Below are positions 21,855-33,790 of a stretch of 64,000 nucleotides of DNA, in pieces (within the stretch, counting starts at the first letter, position 1; each line of letters opens with the position of its first letter). The notes beneath the pieces were generated by a model. It worked only from the letters and a program-made list of their open reading frames with translations. It was not told the origin of the DNA and did no database searches. The stretch lies in assembly GCA_027924585.1 (NCBI GenBank), contig BSBM01002084.1, positions 62,001 through 126,000 on the forward strand, given 5' to 3'. This stretch comes from Larix kaempferi (Eukaryota > Streptophyta > Pinopsida > Pinales > Pinaceae). The translations under genes were made by a program, and so were the position numbers.

Positions 21855-22352
21855 TGGCTCTGATACCAATTGTTAGAAAAAACAGGATCACAGAGCAATA
21901 ACAATAAACAGAAATGCAAATATAATCACACACACATTACAAGAGAGACATAGATATATCGTGGTTCACCCCAACTTGGGCTATGTCCACACTAAAGTTG
22001 CCAGTCCTTATTATTATTCCATCCAGCAAAGTGAATGGATACAACCTGCAACACAACCACTGCACTTCCTCTTCACTGTCTCACAGCCTCTCTTCTTGAT
22101 CTCAAAGATCTTTACAATGCATAATACCTAATACATCATTAACCCTAGCCGTATTACAATGTCTTTCTTTTATAAGGTAAATACCACAGGATACCCAAAA
22201 CCATGGGCCCGAAAATTGGTGGCGAAAACAGGCCCAAAAATTTTCCTCGGGGGCTATGCCCCCGAACCCTCGACGGGCGCCCGCTGGCCCCCACTCCCCC
22301 GGACCCCCCTAGGGTCGTGTCGGGATCATAACCAAAACCTAGGGTACGGACA
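21855..22352 (-). repeat. Primer site and 5' LTR of B2 (outer end approximate)
   Basis: The minus strand reads TCTAACA, AT, then TGGTATCAGAGCCA, so the LTR lies at 21871 and beyond and the iMet primer site at about 21855-21868. The outer end is set at a CA near 22352 because the partner LTR is not in the window. The section at 22190-22320 is very GC-rich. Confidence 0.65.
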
Positions 22353-22926
22353 CGGCTGAATAATAATATCTCTGAATCTGGAGATCAGGCTCCGCAACCA
22401 ACACTTGCGAGGAATATAGGCAAGTCTATACTTGTTTTTCTTGAAATTTTGAAAGGATCGTAGTGGCATTGTCGGATTCTTCATTTGGACAACAAATTCT
22501 GAATGTGTTCTCAGAACTCTTATATTTTCAAGCATTTGAAGAATTAATGGATCGGTTTCATACTGGAAGTGGACTCGAAGATGTATCTCATTTAAGTTGA
22601 AATCCGTTATCAAATATTTGTCTCAAATTTATGGTTTGCTTCTCTTGTTATATCACACTTCAGTTATTTGATATTTTCATTTAAGCTTGTTTATTAAATT
22701 CTTTTAAAGTTAATTGTTGAAGTGAATTCACATTTAATTCAAGCGTTATTTTCATATCAATGATGCAGTGCAAACTATCATCTACATTGGCTTCAACAAT
22801 AATATTGTCCATTCTAAAATGCATAGTATAATATTGCAAAAGACTTTATTTGTGATAAGGTCAAGCCTGATTATTTGTTTTGTTGGTGTGAGTTCATCTT
22901 CTATTAATATTTGCATATTAAAAATA

Positions 22927-22964
<38 letters not shown>

Positions 22965-23139
22965 CTTTTGTATCGATGCATTACAATTGATTAGTTTCAA
23001 AATAACAAAAGGTAAAGGTAAAGGTGAGTTAGCTTACATATATTCATAAATGAGAACAAAGACCATGCCCAAAAATACTAGAATACATAATCAAATAGAA
23101 TGTACACAAAGGACATGGAAACATAAAAGAAAAAAATAA
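22353..23139. other. Unassigned AT-rich spacer with a (CA)n microsatellite
   Basis: About eighteen CA units stand at 22928-22963. A minus-strand frame of 95 codons at 22326-22613 has no family I recognise. The rest shows no gene or repeat that I can name. Confidence 0.5.
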
Positions 23140-23561
23140 AGGTTTGTGATAAACATGATTTTCAAGGCAGGAAATTAATTTATGGGCATGAATTTCGAGG
23201 TCTGTATAGTCCGTACACTGCTGGTTTGGCACAAATTCCAGGACAAAATTTATGGGTTTTGCTGTTGAGATAAGTTGGAAGTCTGTTGTTGCAAAAAAAA
23301 ATTATTTTGCTGAAGAAATAAAATAAAGAACTCTCTCTGACAGGTTTTCCCCTTGTGGTTTTTTCATAGGCATTTGCCAAAAATTTCACGTTGTGCATTT
23401 ATTATTAAGTTTTCTGCCATTAACAGTGATGTTCAGTCTATGTTTCTCAGTCTGAAAATGTTATATGAATTTTTCCTGCTCTAATGTAAACTATGTTGGG
23501 CATTAAACTCTTTAATATTTTGACTTGAAACCGGGTTGGGTTGAACCTCAGAAAACTTTCA
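23140..23561 (+). repeat. 5' LTR fragment of element F
   Basis: Similarity to the 3' LTR begins near 23144 and runs to the end CA at 23561, so roughly the first 590 bp of the LTR are absent. The sequence to the left is unrelated to the LTR. Confidence 0.8.
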
Positions 23562-23668
23562 TGGCATCAAAGCTTGGGGACAAAACAATGAAGTGAGGTT
23601 TTCAGATTTACAGTATGTCTTCTTTTGTCAGTGAGCAACACCTTGTTGAAGTTTGAACCGGCATTGAA

Positions 23669-26600
23669 ATGGTTACAGGACTTAGTTTGGAAGATAAGTT
23701 AGATGGAGCAAGGAATTTTGTTCCATGGAAGGATAGGATAGTGCTTATTTTGGAGGAAAATGAACTTTGGAATGAAGTGGTAAATGGTACACAAGCAAAT
23801 CCAATTCAAGTTCCCGCTTCCACCGATGCACAATCACTAGCAGCTTTCAACAAAAAGGACATTAAGACTAGAAGGATTATTCTAGATGCAGTTAAGGACC
23901 ATGTTATTCGACATATTACAGGCAAAGACTGTGCATTTAAAGTGTGGGATGCTTTGACCATTTTACACCAGAGCTCAAATGAGAACCGAAAGATGGTCTT
24001 GAGAGAGAAGCTGAAAAGTGTAAAAATGAACAAAGCAGAGGGAGTAACATCCTACCTTACTAGGATATCTTAGGTGAGAGATGAGTTTGCAGCAATTGGG
24101 GAGGTTGTTTCTGGCAGTGAGCTAGTGCGGACAACTGTGAATGGTGTGACCAAACTGTGGGTTGTATTTCTAGAGGCTATAGTTGGCAGGGAGAACTTAC
24201 CTTCCTATGATCGACTCTGGGATGACTTTGTGCAGGAGGATACCCGGAGAGGTCTTGTGTAGGGGAGCTCTTCATATAGTAGGGAGGATGAAGAAAATGT
24301 GGCTTTGACTACAGGAAGGAATAAAAATTCCAAGAAGGGTCCCAAGCAAGGTGGGGCTAAGAAACAACAGTAGCAACAGGGTGGAAAGAAGAAGGATTTG
24401 AGCAAATTCAAGTGCTTTGCTTGTCATGGGTTTGGCAACTATGCCTCACAGTGTCCAAACAACAAGAAGAATAAGCAACAGATTGCAGCTTCAGCAGAGG
24501 TTGACGAGTATACAGCTATGTTTGAGAGAGATTTTTCTCTCTGTGTTGGAAATATTGAGAGAGAGAGAGAGAGAGAGAGAGATTCTATCATAACCAGCAC
24601 TAATATAGAGATTGGGAGGGAGCATTCCTTGTTGACAGGTCATCCTATGGGTACTTTCACCTCCATCACCTAGTACATTGATAATGGAGCCTTGAGCCAT
24701 ATGATAGGTACTCAAGAGATGTTTTTCGAGCTTTCACAAGCAGGCATAGATGTGGAGGTTGTGTTGGGGGATGACATACTTGTCAGAGTTGTTGGTCGTG
24801 GACCGTTACATTTCAGAGGGAGTCCATGAGACCCATGACTTTGAGGGATGTGTTGTTTGTCCCTGGGATGAAGAAGAACTTGATATATGTTTCCACGATC
24901 AAGGACAGAGGACTTGGGGTTTATTTCCTAGATGGACATGTGCGTATTTTCCCCAAGACTGCAGGACCATCTGCCTCTTTTGTCATTGGAGTCAGATGTG
25001 GAAAGTTGTACAAGCTCTTGTTTTAGCCCCAACATGCTTTGGCACATAGTAGCAGTAGTGATATTTGTAAACTTTGGCATCGGAGGATGGCTCACTTGCA
25101 TCATCCAGCTCTAAGATTGTTGAGGGACATGGTTACAGGTATATCAGAGTTTAGCACGGAGCACAATGATGTTTACAGAGGGTGTGCTTTGGGAAAGTAC
25201 ACCAAGACTATTTTTCCTAGCAGTGATAGCGGGTCAGCAGGAGTGCTTGATTTGATTCATTCAGATTTGTGTGGCCCTATGTCATTTGTATCTTTGAGAG
25301 ATTTTGAGTATTATGTGACATTCATCGATGACTATTACAGGAAGACCTAGATCTACTTCATGAGGAGCAAGAAATCTAATGAATTCTTGCGGTGTTTTCA
25401 AGAGTTTAAAGCTCTTGTGGAGAACCGGACTGGGAAGAGGATTCAGGCTCTTAGATCGGACAATGGGGGTGAGTATACCTCGAAGGATTTTGATGAGTTT
25501 TGCAGGTAGGAGGGAATACAGAGACAGTTGAAAATACCTTATACTCCTGAGAAGAATGTAGTGGCTGAAAGGAAGAACCGAGCTATTGTGGGAGCAGCGA
25601 GAGCCGTGCTTCATGATCAAAGTCTTCCTTTCTTTCTTTGGGATGAGGCTTGTCGTACAGTTGTATACCTTCAGAACAGGAGTCCCCACCGTTCCTTGGG
25701 AAGAAATACTCCTGAGGAGATGTTCACGAAAAAAAATCCTAAGGTTGGTCATTTTTTCATATTTGGTTGTTTGACTTACTCTCATGTCCCTTCTAAGAAG
25801 AGGAAAAAGTTGGATCCTACCGCAGAGAAGGGCATCTTTGTTGGCTATGATGAGACTTCAAAGGCCTTTTGAATTTATCTTCCTTCCTTGAATAAGGTTG
25901 TTGTGAGGCGGGAAGTGAGTTTTGAGGAGGAGAGAACCTTCGGGAAGTCCATATATTTAGAGCATGACAAGTCACAGGATTCCACACCTCAGACAGTTAC
26001 ACAAGCACCAGCAGTTCAGAGTACAGGCTCACAGGTTTCCAGATTGACTGGATCACAGGTTACAGGAACAAGTTCTACAGGTTAAGTGGTTAAGCCAGAA
26101 GGTATTTCGGGGACAGGTTCTGGTTCTCAGGTCACAGGTTCACCAGTTGCAGCTTCTGGATCACCGAGTTCACCAGTGGCTAGTTCACCAGCTACTGGTT
26201 CACAGGTTTCTGGGCCATCTACTTTTGGCACTTCTTCAGAGGATGAGAGACCAGTTTGGGAGCCACCTTCAGGGAAGAGCAAGCCCAAGTGGCTTCGTGA
26301 AACCTTGAAGGAAGCATATTCTTTTGGTAATCCCAAGGAACCAGTTAGGACAGTTGTGATGCCAGACAAACTGGGTATGGCATTGGTTGCTATTCTTGGT
26401 GATTCAAAGCCTTCCACCTTTGAGGAGGTCTCTTAGCATCAGTTTTGGAGAGATGCCATGATGGAAGAGTACCATTCCATCATGAAGAATGATGTATGGG
26501 ATATTGTACTGAGACCATAGGGGAAGTCTGTAGTGATTCACTTCTACGTGGATTTACAAGGTGAAGCATGGTGCAGATGGCAGTGTGGAGAAGTTCAAAG

Positions 26601-27950
26601 CTCGATTTGTGGCACGGGATTTTTCTCAGGTTGAGGGAGTTGATTATGATGAGACCTTTGCACCAGTTTCTAGATATTCCTCTATTAGAGAAGTGATTTC
26701 CATAGCAGCAGAGATGGGTTGGAAGATCTACCATATGGATGTGAAGACTGCATTTCTCAATGGTCTTCTACAGGAGGAGGTTTATTTGGAGTAGCCTCAG
26801 GGCTTTGAGATCCATTAGAGAGATTATCATGTGTGTAGGCTAAAGGAGACCTTGTATGGTCTGAAGCAAACTCCTCGAGCTTGGTATTCCAGGATTGATG
26901 CTTATTTGTTGGCGATGGGATTTCAGAAGAGTGAGGATGATCCCAACCTTTACTACATTGTGGTTGGTGGAGATCCACTCATTCTTATGTTATATGTTGA
27001 TGATTTGTTTATCACAGGGGAGGAGGGCCTCATTGTAGCGTGCAAGAGATATATTGCTTCAGAGTAGGAGATAACCAATAGTGGATTGATGCATTATTAT
27101 TTGGGGATGGAGGTTTGGCAAGAGCCTGGTCATATTTTCCTGGGACAAGGAAAGTATCTTGCAAATATTCCGAGGAGATTTTGGATGGAGGATTGCAGGC
27201 CGATGACCACACCGATGATCACCAATTGGAAGAAGATTCATGCTTATGAGGGAGAGTTGGTAGATTCCACTTTATATCATCATCTCATTGGTTCACTCAT
27301 GTATCTGGTCAACACCAAAACAAACTTTTGTCTTATGGTGAACAGTATTAGTCAATTCATGGTGGAGCTTATGAGAGTGCACTGGGAAGCCGTGAAACAT
27401 GTGTTGAGATACATTGCAGGGACAATGGATTATGGTTTGGACTATAGGAGTTCAGGTGGAGTTAGCTTGGTTGGCTTCACGGATTCGGATTGGGCAGGAA
27501 CTGTGATGGATCGGAAGAGAACTTATGGTTGCTGCTTCAGTTTGGGCTCGGAAGTAGTGTCGTGGTTTGGTCGGAAGAAAAATTTCATTGCTTTGAGTTC
27601 TGCTGAGGCTAAGTACATGGTAGCTAGTCAGAATAGTTGCGAGGCATTGTGGCTTTGCAAATTATTGGTGGATTTTTTTGATCAGGAGATGAGGCCCACG
27701 ATGATATACTGTGACAATCAGAGTTGCATCCAGCTCTCTGAGAATCCAGTTTTCCATGATAGGTCAAAGCACATAGAGATCAGATACCACTTCATCCAAG
27801 ACTATTCAGAGAGGAGCTGTGGAGTTACAGTACATTTCCATTGATGAGCAGGTAGCATACATTCTGACAAAATACTTGGGGTGGGGCAAGTTTGTCTTCT
27901 TCAGGGACGAGTTGGGAGTGGTTCAGAACACCTTCCTCAATAAGAGGGAG
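23669..27950 (+). pseudogene. Copia gag-pol of element F
   Basis: Gag starts at ATG 23669 (MVTGLSLEDKLDGARNF). A CCHC knuckle (CFACHGFGNYASQC), a damaged protease (NGALSHMIG in place of SGASHHM), integrase (HRRMAHLHHPAL, FIDDYYRKT, RSDNGGEY), reverse transcriptase (KARFVARDF, MDVKTAFLNG, YVDDLFITG) and RNase H (DSDWAGT, SSAEAKY, CDNQSC) follow. Many stops are TAG or TGA where elements B or B2 have Q, W or R, for example 25348 (W in KTWIYF), 25870 (R) and 26792 (Q). A frameshift near 26540 and others are present. A GA microsatellite at 24557-24582 lies within the protease-linker region. Confidence 0.9.
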
Positions 27951-28962
27951 TGTTGATTTTGTACCTAGGAAAGTGTTCCCCTAGTGAAAGTTATCCTAAG
28001 TCACAAAAGGGGAAAATAACATGACCCTTGCATTAAATGACTTGAGATGAGCATTTAATTCCACTTTAGAGATTAAAGTGACTTTTTGATATATTTAAGT
28101 AAAGTGAGTGAAATTAATTTTGGAGAGAATTAAATTAGGTTTTAATCTCATCCATCCATCTAAATCAATGTGGGACCTTGGATTAGATGTCTCTTCACTC
28201 ACCCTAGCATCCAAACAAAAAGGCAAGGGAAAGTATTTTCACCATTCATTATTTCATGAGATTTGAGAGAGTTGGGAGAGCTGAGAAAGTTGAGAGCAAT
28301 TCGACTTATTGAGAGGAGAAGAAGAAAATTTGTAGGAGGGAGGAGAATTACAGTGGCATGAATTTCAAGAATTGGTACAGTAGGTCTGTACAACATTTAT
28401 GGGCACAATTTTCAAGGAGAAAATGAGTGACACAAATTTCCAGGAAGAGGCACAAATTTTGAGGTAGGTACAGAAAATAAATTCCATACAGTCCATACAA
28501 TTTCGTATAGTTGCATGAAAATTGAGGTCTGTGATAAACATGATTTTTGAGGTAGAAAATTAATTTATGGGCATGAATTTCGAGGTCCGTACAGTCCGTA
28601 GACTACTAGTTTGGCACAAATTCCAAGACAAAATTTCTTTTTTTTGCTGTTGAGATAAGTTGGAATTCTGTTGTTGCAAGTTTTTTTATTTTGCTGAAGA
28701 AATAAAATAAATAACTCTCTCTAACAGGTTTTCCCCTTTTGGGTTTTTCCTGGGCATTTGCCAAAAATTTCTTAGTCTTGAAAATTTCATGGTGTGCATT
28801 TATTATTAAATTTTATGCCATTAACAGTGATGTTCAGTATGTGTTTCTAAGTATGAAAATGATATATGAATTTTTCCAGCTCTAATGTAAATTGGGTTGG
28901 GCATTAAACTCTCTAATATTTTAACTTGAAACCGGGTTGGGTTGAACCTCATAAAACTTTCA
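27951..28962 (+). repeat. 3' LTR of element F
   Basis: This 1012-bp LTR starts TGTTGATTTTGTACC after the purine tract and ends ACTTTCA. It contains several internal near-repeats of an AATTTCRAGG-type phrase with GTACAG between 28360 and 28610. Confidence 0.85.
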
Positions 28963-29366
28963 TTTTCCATTTTTTTCCTTCACCCCTTCTATAACAATTC
29001 AATTTTTTGTTTAATTTTTTATTATCTAGTATATAATAGTGTTATAACGCCTTTCTAGGTAGTGAATCCAATCTTTAGTTACATATCTTACCCATGTGTC
29101 CCTTGTCCAGCCAATGATTATTTTTTTATTCTAGAGTGAACTATAAAATATATTGGATATGGCCTTATAATTTCACTGTTCTTTAATCCTAGACATGGTT
29201 TTTAACTTCTAAAATGATTTTGATGTTCTTAGTATTTATTTCAATCATTGTTCAACCACAATGATTTTGGTTTTATTGAGAGACAAGATATTTACATGTG
29301 TATTGTATTATTTCAATCCTCTTCCTTTACATGGTTCATGTTTTAACTCATAATCTGTTAATAATG
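28963..29366. other. AT-rich spacer, nothing recognised
   Basis: I see no frame, repeat or element boundary in this 0.4 kb. It would be intronic if the exon pieces that follow belong to a gene. Confidence 0.4.
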
Positions 29367-29690
29367 GCAAACTGGGCAAAAGATGCACTTTCAAGATTGG
29401 TAAAAGGTGCTCCATTTTCTCTTTATTGTATGCACAAACAGTTTTTAGTTGTTGCAGCTGCCCATGGATATTATGAAAATGATCTAAGGTAAATTTTGCA
29501 AATATTTGGTTTCTACTAGAGCATTGTAGTTGACTCTAGTAAAGGAATTAGTTGTGAAGTTACAAGATAGAGGTTGTGTTGGTTGTAATATATTATTTTC
29601 TTCTATGTATTTTCAGTTAGATGGTGTCATGAAAGTAGAATATTGCATAGCTCTAAGAAGTTCACCACGGAATGATTTTGTTGAGGGTGT
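29367..29690 (+). pseudogene. Two exon-like pieces of a 3-hydroxyisobutyryl-CoA hydrolase-like gene
   Basis: The first piece, about 29367-29488, encodes WAKDALSRL then KGAPFSLYCMHKQF and NDL, followed by a donor (AAG-GTAAAT). The second, about 29613-29690, encodes LDGVMKVEYCIALRSS then PRNDFVEG. Both match consecutive C-terminal segments of plant mitochondrial-type 3-hydroxyisobutyryl-CoA hydrolases (valine breakdown, crotonase superfamily). The visible acceptor AG at 29615-29616 would put the two pieces out of frame. Starting the second piece four bases earlier gives LSQLDGVMK in frame but has no AG. I therefore favour a decayed copy, though an exon pair of a long-intron gene remains possible. 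The catalytic region is absent. Confidence 0.6.
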
Positions 29691-30660
29691 GTTAATGCTT
29701 AAATTTCGCACACATGTGGTAGTTTGGATAATCTTGCATAAATACATCATCAACATACAACATGCAGCTCACTGAATAAATCTTCATCAAATCCACAAGA
29801 TAAATTGATCCCTAGAATGACAAAGGCCGCCCATACAGACAACCACACGACTATTTGCACTAGACCTCCACGTTATTAGCATGGCTATTTGTTCAGTGAC
29901 CAATGGATACCCACGTGAATTTTCCTTCAAAATTCATGCGACTGTCAATTCGGTGGGACCACTTACTTTCCGCGGTGCATACAATGCTCATAACAGCTCA
30001 TTTGGATCCAAAAATTCAATTGGACGTCTCACATGCTTGGGAGCATTCAATATCCCCCTTCATGTAGTTGAAGAACCAATGCACTAGCAAGGGTGTTCAT
30101 ATTTGGATATAGATGTTTCTTGGCCTCCATTTGGCCTATAAAATGAAGCCATGGGCATACATTCTATAGGAGAAAATTTATGTTGTTAGAATTGCATTGA
30201 GAGCTCATTTTTCAATACACTTTTTACCCTATGTTGGCATGCATAATCTCCCTTGCTTTCTTCCTCTAAGAAGCAAGAGTTTCAACATTGTTCTATGCTA
30301 GTTATCTTGCAATTGTGTGTACAAAAAGGACCTCCCTAAGGGAGATTGTTGGCTTCCCTTTGAAGCCCTCACTTCCTAGGTGACACAATTGTATTTAGTT
30401 GTACTATTGGGAAATCAATATTTGGTTTGGCATACTCTTGTTATTTTTTTTTCTTAGCACTTGTCCACATTATTTCATTTTATTTTATTTTATTTCTTGT
30501 TGAGAGTTTGCTATACCATTTGGAATTTGGGATACTAACTTACAATAAATAGTTTAGCTCACAACAAGTTATACAACTTGACAAGAACCCGTCATCGTTC
30601 TTGTTTTTGGGGGGGTCAATTTTAGTAGTTGTTTTTAGCTCCATTTCGAAAAGCATGTAT
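29691..30660. other. Unassigned spacer with a TATA-like box
   Basis: CCTATAAAATGAAG at about 30136 resembles a plant TATA box followed by an LTR-like R-U5 stretch. No partner repeat or primer site is visible, so a solo LTR cannot be shown. The 68-codon frame at 29881 is unrecognised. Confidence 0.3.
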
Positions 30661-32465
30661 ACTGATAGCACCATTTTTCAGTTTGAGCCATTTTCTTGCG
30701 ATTTTGAAATTTCTTGGTCATAAAAAAATTATATTTTTTTTTTACAATTGCGTTTTTTAGAATTTTACAAAAAAAATACATTTAGTACCTAGTTATATCT
30801 AAAAAATACATACATTTTTTAATTTTTTTAACATTTAGAATCTAGTTAGAATGAAAAATATATACATTTTAGGAGTTTTTTCTTTAAACTTTCATCTTAA
30901 ATTTGTTAGTTTTTTGGGAAAATTTGAAAAAAAAAATGAGAAAATAAAAACATTTTAACATATTTTTAGCAATTTTATGTATAAAAATAATATTATTTAA
31001 CATTATTTTATAAAATTTATAAAAATAAGCAATTTCATAAACAAAATTAACAAAAAATAAACAAAATTTAAAAATGTACAGATATATAAAAATTCCAAAT
31101 AAAAGAAAAACGAAATATTTAAAATAATTTTTTTTTTAAACATTTAAAATTTAAAAAAATTTTGTAAAAACATTTTAAAAAACAAACATTAAAACAAATT
31201 TAAAACAAAAAATTAAAAATTAAAAACTTTAAAATACCACAATATGGAAATAATTAAAAAAAAAACTAAAAAACCATCTTCACCCCCTCTCTACTCCCCT
31301 CTCCCCCCACTCTTCTATTCTTCTCCTTCTCCCCTTCCCCTTCCCCTTCCATCCTCCATCCCCTCTCCCCTCCCCTCCCTTCCCCCGACTCCCCCGACTC
31401 CCCCTCCCCCTCCCCCTCCATGGGTGACCCTTTGGTCGCGGGAGGGAAAGTGGTGCCACTCCCTTGGGCACCCAAAGGGTCACCCAAGTAGCGGCGTGAT
31501 TCTGAGAATCGCGCTGCCTCCTTGGGCGCACCAGGGAACAACACCGCTGCCCCTCATGCTCCCAAAGGGCTATCCATAGATTAAAATAGGGGGAAAGGGG
31601 CGGAGGGGGAGTGGCACGGGGAAGGGGAGGGGGAGGGGAAATGAAGAGGGAGGAGGATGGGGGAGGAGAGGGAGGGGAGGGGAGGAGAGGGAGTGGCGAG
31701 TGGGTTTTTTAATTTATTTTTTTTTAAATTGATTTTTTTGTTTTATTGTATTTTAAAAAGACTTATAATTTCTTATGTTTTTAAATTTGTTTATAATTTT
31801 TTTTTTTAATTTTAAATGTTTTAATTTTTTTTTTGGTTTTGTTATAATTTTTTATAAATAGGGGAGTTTTTGTTATAATTTTTTATAAAAAAGTTAGGTG
31901 TTTTTTGTTTTTTTTAATAAATTTTTAATTTTTGTTATATTGCATTTTTTAAAGTTTTTTTTTTTTAAATTTGATTTGCGTTTTTAAATTTGTTTTGTAT
32001 TTTTTTCTAATTTTCTTTTATAAATTTTAAATGTTTAAAAAAATTGTTTTATAAGGTTTTTTTTTTAATTTTTAATTTTTATCTTTTTTACTTTTAAAGT
32101 TTCAAAAAAAAAATTAAGTTTTATAATCTTCTTTATAAATTTAAAAAAATATGGAAAGAGTGGTGAATTTTTTTTTTTATTTCTTTTATTTTATTATCAA
32201 TATTCTCATTAATTCTTTTTATTTTATATGGAAAGAGTGGTGAACTAATTTCTTCAATAATTTATGTTTATTTGAGTGTGGGTTTTATATTTTGTTACTA
32301 AGAGATTTAATAAATACAATTTTGAACTATGATAAAATGATATAATAATACCATTTTTTGAAAAAGTGTGCTACCGGTGGCATTAGTTTTCAATTCAAGG
32401 CTTGATTTTAAGGTTTTTGTAAACGCCAATAAGGATTGTTTTGGTCTATGTCTGTAATTTTAACC
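30661..32465. repeat. Large low-complexity fold-back region
   Basis: A-rich sequence (30720-31260) leads into a CT-rich tract (31270-31430), a GC-rich centre (31430-31590), a GA-rich tract (31590-31710) and then T-rich sequence (31710-32160). The two halves are roughly complementary, so the whole could fold back on itself. The centre has its own inverted pair, TGGGTGACCCTTTGG and CCAAAGGGTCACCCA. Frames inside are products of base composition. Confidence 0.6.
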
Positions 32466-32469
32466 AAAA

Positions 32470-32501
32470 AAAAAGTGGTGCTACCGGTAGCACCACTTTT
32501 T
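32470..32501. repeat. Perfect 32-bp palindrome
   Basis: The 16-base arm AAAAAGTGGTGCTACC is followed at once by its exact reverse complement. Half-site relatives stand at about 32366 (CTACCGGTGGCATTAG) and about 30676 (TAGCACCATTTTT), near the ends of the fold-back region. Confidence 0.9.
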
Positions 32502-33250
32502 GATTCAGGGTTGTTTTTTGGTGTTTTTTATGCAAAATATGAGTTTTATGGCTAGAGTTCTCATTTTGAGTATGAAGTTATTGTCAAGTTTTATAACTTG
32601 TTTCACTCATTCACACAAATAAGGGACATAAAGACTCTTCTTTCCCCGAGTATGCTCTTTGCCTTGCACTCTTAGTTATATTGGCAAATCATAAAACTGT
32701 GAAAGGTTTGAAATACCTCCCTTTGCACATTTATTTCAGTATGCTTATAGTACTTGTTATTTGCAGATCATCATCCATTGCATACTTAGAGTTTAATTAA
32801 GTGGAGTAAAGAACCATCAATATTCATATGTCTTTACTTTATCATGCTCTTTATTTAGTTACAAATATCACTTCTATATTTGTTTTCAAAACGCATGTGT
32901 GATTCCCATGATCAAGATGGATATCGGTGGCCACCCACCTCTTCCACTGGCTCAAAACACTTTCCCAGTTTGGCAATTTTCTAGTAATTTTTGTACGGTT
33001 TTTCGGGTCCTAAACTTTTGGGGCCGTTTTGAGGCCCTGAACGACGTTTTTTGGCGATGTGGGGGGGGGGGGGAATGGTTTCTATTGGCTTACAATTTTC
33101 TTCAGTTGAAATTTGTAAATCTTAGATAAACCTTTCCAATGGGCTATCGAGCGCCCCAAACAGAGATCATATGCAAAATTTATGACCCCGGGAAATTGAC
33201 TGTTCAACTAACTACCTTGGGGCCGCAAACTTTATGACAGTTCGTCCTCT
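32502..33250. other. Spacer with a Tat-leader-like segment and a G13 run
   Basis: Bases about 32625-32745 resemble about 37680-37785 (shared GAC-TAAAGACTCTT and GGTTTGAAATACCTC-type phrases). Thirteen G residues stand at 33061-33073. No gene is seen. Confidence 0.4.
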
Positions 33251-33790
33251 TGTCAGAACTATAGATCTAGATAAAATAGCTTACCTATCTTATCAATCAA
33301 TAACATATCAACATAAATAAGAGCAGAAAGAGAACAAGGAAAAGAATACACCAGATATACGTGGTTCACCCAATTGGGCTACGTCCATGGGAAGGTTGTC
33401 TTCTTATTATCTCTAGAAATATCCTTCAATCTTACAAGAGATAAACTACAAATAACCCCAATACAATATAGCAGAGCTTGTGATCACAATACCATGTGTT
33501 AATACTATCTATGAGCATATACCACTATATCATCATGTTGTTATGATGTGACTCCCTTGACCCTATTATATACCAAGAGATGAGGAGGAATTACTCTCAC
33601 ATATTGCATGTGGGATAATAGAATTCTCCATAATAACATCTCTTTATATAATGATGGATATCAAAAGTATACTTTACCATAATGAATATGGGATCTAATG
33701 TATTACACTTTTACATAAGATTGTGGATAACTTCGACATAATACAAAGGCATTATTACCTTCCAAGGAATATAATTAATATATTCCAACA
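33251..33790 (-). repeat. 3' LTR of element G
   Basis: TG to CA, 540 bp. It matches 36836-37376 with scattered differences. A minus-strand TATATAAAG box is readable at 33642-33650. Confidence 0.9.

Larger units (their letters stand above)
16189..22352 (-). mobile_element. Element B2: Tork/TNT1-like Copia remnant broken by A and C
   Basis: Minus-strand Copia pieces flank chromovirus C: integrase at 16189-16861 and gag plus protease at 20513-21795. Their frames join exactly across C once one copy of CCCTT is removed. The motif GHMSEKG then MQILHSRK resembles Tnt1-type GAG-pre-integrase. A primer site and an LTR lie at 21855-22352. The reverse transcriptase side is missing here because element A inserted at 16188; it would lie left of the window. 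Confidence 0.85.
23140..28962 (+). mobile_element. Element F: decayed Ty1/Copia with truncated 5' LTR
   Basis: Copia gag-pol pieces in order lie between an incomplete 5' LTR (about 23140-23561) and a full 3' LTR (27951-28962). The primer site (TGGCATCAAAGC at 23562) and purine tract (AATAAGAGGGAG before 27951) are recognisable. More than ten in-frame stops make it inactive. It resembles element B more than B2. Confidence 0.9.

Noticed and set aside
22326-22613. 95-codon minus-strand frame beside the B2 LTR
   Set aside because: No recognised family and it runs into the LTR; could be chance in unassigned sequence.
30130-30600. Solo LTR or pararetroviral promoter
   Set aside because: A TATA-like box and R-like stretch are present, but no second copy, target duplication or primer site can be seen.
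31244-31579. Proline-rich and arginine/glutamate-rich frames on both strands
   Set aside because: They arise from CT-rich and GA-rich simple sequence and have no start context or homology.
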